Of a stretch of DNA of 64,000 nt, positions 63,057 through 64,000 are shown one piece after another. Origin of the DNA: Ptychodera flava (lineage: Eukaryota; Hemichordata; Enteropneusta; Ptychoderidae); assembly GCF_041260155.1 (NCBI RefSeq), contig NC_091932.1, forward strand, positions 30,550,338-30,614,337, in the 5' to 3' direction. The position numbers and the translations under genes are program-made. Under the pieces are notes generated by a model. It saw only the letters and a list, made by a program, of their open reading frames with translations. It was not told where the DNA came from and did not search any database. The stretch's first letter is position 1, and each line of letters starts with the position of its first letter.

Positions 63057-64000
63057 ACTTCAAAACTACTACTGCTACAGCTTGTTGTAATGGATGCCGT
63101 CTCATCTGTAATCACATGACCTTCATCACCGCTGACACAATGTCAACCATGCATTAGCAATCTCCGGTGAAAATATTAACTCTAATTTGGGTGTCTAATT
63201 CGTTTCTAATAACTCGGATCGCCCGGACGGCGTTGCAACCCTGTAAAAGTTGAGACATCCACGTATGTAGACGATAAACAGACTCAACCCCGTCGGACGA
63301 TTTTACGATCACTTTCTAGCAACATTTTTCACGAGCTGCGGTTTTTTTGACGGTCGATTTGTCTGGCTGATTTGCATACCATTAATGGAAATTGCAAACA
63401 GATAGTGCGACCGGCCATGAAAGTGTAGACCCCGTCATCCGGTAAAAACACAGAATATAGACAGCTTCGAACCACACTAACGGAGTCAAAGCACAGGCTA
63501 ACTTACCCTTCATCGTATCTTCGGAGTGGATTTTTTAAGTCACACAAAACTCCTGTAGTACGAGCGTTTCAATGACAATAGGGGAAGATATCTTCAAAAT
63601 TAAAATGCCTTAAATGTAAGGAATTTTTTCAAGGAAAACCTTCACATTCCATAATGATCATCTCGGAACGAATTTTCTGAGAATGCTATAATTGTACCTG
63701 ACAATTATGATGACTATATTCTTACCCCCTCTCCCTCCCTCCCTCCCCCCTCTTATAAGAAGGTATCTAAGCTTTAGAGCATCTTGCTAAGGGCACTTTA
63801 TACAAATTCGTGTGCAGCATTGTACAGTATACGGCACAACTACTGCTATACTGCTCATGCATTTTCAGTCTCTATAGGTGGCCGTGAAGAGGCAGATACG
63901 GTAACCAGCATCTGCATGGGTGTTGAACGAGATAAAATGCCTCCAGCAATTTCTTTTTCTGTTTCGTAAAGTAATCCATGTACTTGGGTCATCGTGATGG

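Larger units (their letters stand above)
46520..64000. other. Gene-poor repeat-rich right end
   Basis: Contains six large microsatellite or inverted-repeat blocks, the decayed LINE at 51950-53230, two fold-back elements and copies of MITE families 1 and 3. No coding exon with a recognisable domain was seen. ORFs such as 59224-59604 and 51300-51626 match nothing I know. Confidence 0.5.

Overview
This is a stretch of animal nuclear DNA. Genes are split into many short exons with GT-AG introns, noncoding DNA dominates, and there are long dinucleotide and tetranucleotide microsatellites, several short inverted-repeat transposon families and decayed LINEs. The A+T-rich composition, small dispersed elements and gene content fit an aquatic invertebrate bilaterian (invertebrate deuterostome or lophotrochozoan). 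I cannot name the species from sequence alone.

Three protein-coding genes can be assembled exon by exon. Gene A (minus strand, CDS 4427 down to 222) and gene B (plus strand, CDS 15105 to 19566) are paralogous FOXRED2-like FAD/NADPH oxidoreductases. They are arranged head to head with about 9.8 kb between their promoters. They share nearly every intron position and phase, down to a tiny first coding exon. Neither shows the ER signal peptide or KDEL-type tail of vertebrate FOXRED2. Each carries one apparent single-base frame break at a different place: gene A at the end of coding exon 2, gene B in the exon at 18151-18281. These are either assembly errors or real lesions. Gene B also has an intron that gene A lacks.

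The third gene (minus strand, 31301 down to 26009) is an intact RZ-subfamily RGS protein (RGS17/19/20 type) of 212 aa. It has a cysteine string followed by a complete RGS domain, spread over five coding exons, one of which has no ATG-initiated ORF. A candidate distal promoter and in-frame first exon lies 15 kb upstream at 46346-46510.

The rest is intergenic or intronic. 5.0-14.7 kb holds a decayed LINE 3' end, a roughly 0.85-kb tandem repeat with a palindromic core, a pair of 0.18-0.19-kb inverted-repeat elements and many tiny palindromes. 19.8-26.0 kb holds two copies of a 0.18-kb TA-flanked MITE and one C2-like exon candidate. 31.3-64 kb is gene-poor. It contains eight or more microsatellites, three further MITE families, three long fold-back structures and a second decayed LINE with endonuclease homology. 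No rRNA, tRNA, CRISPR array or bacterial-type operon was seen.
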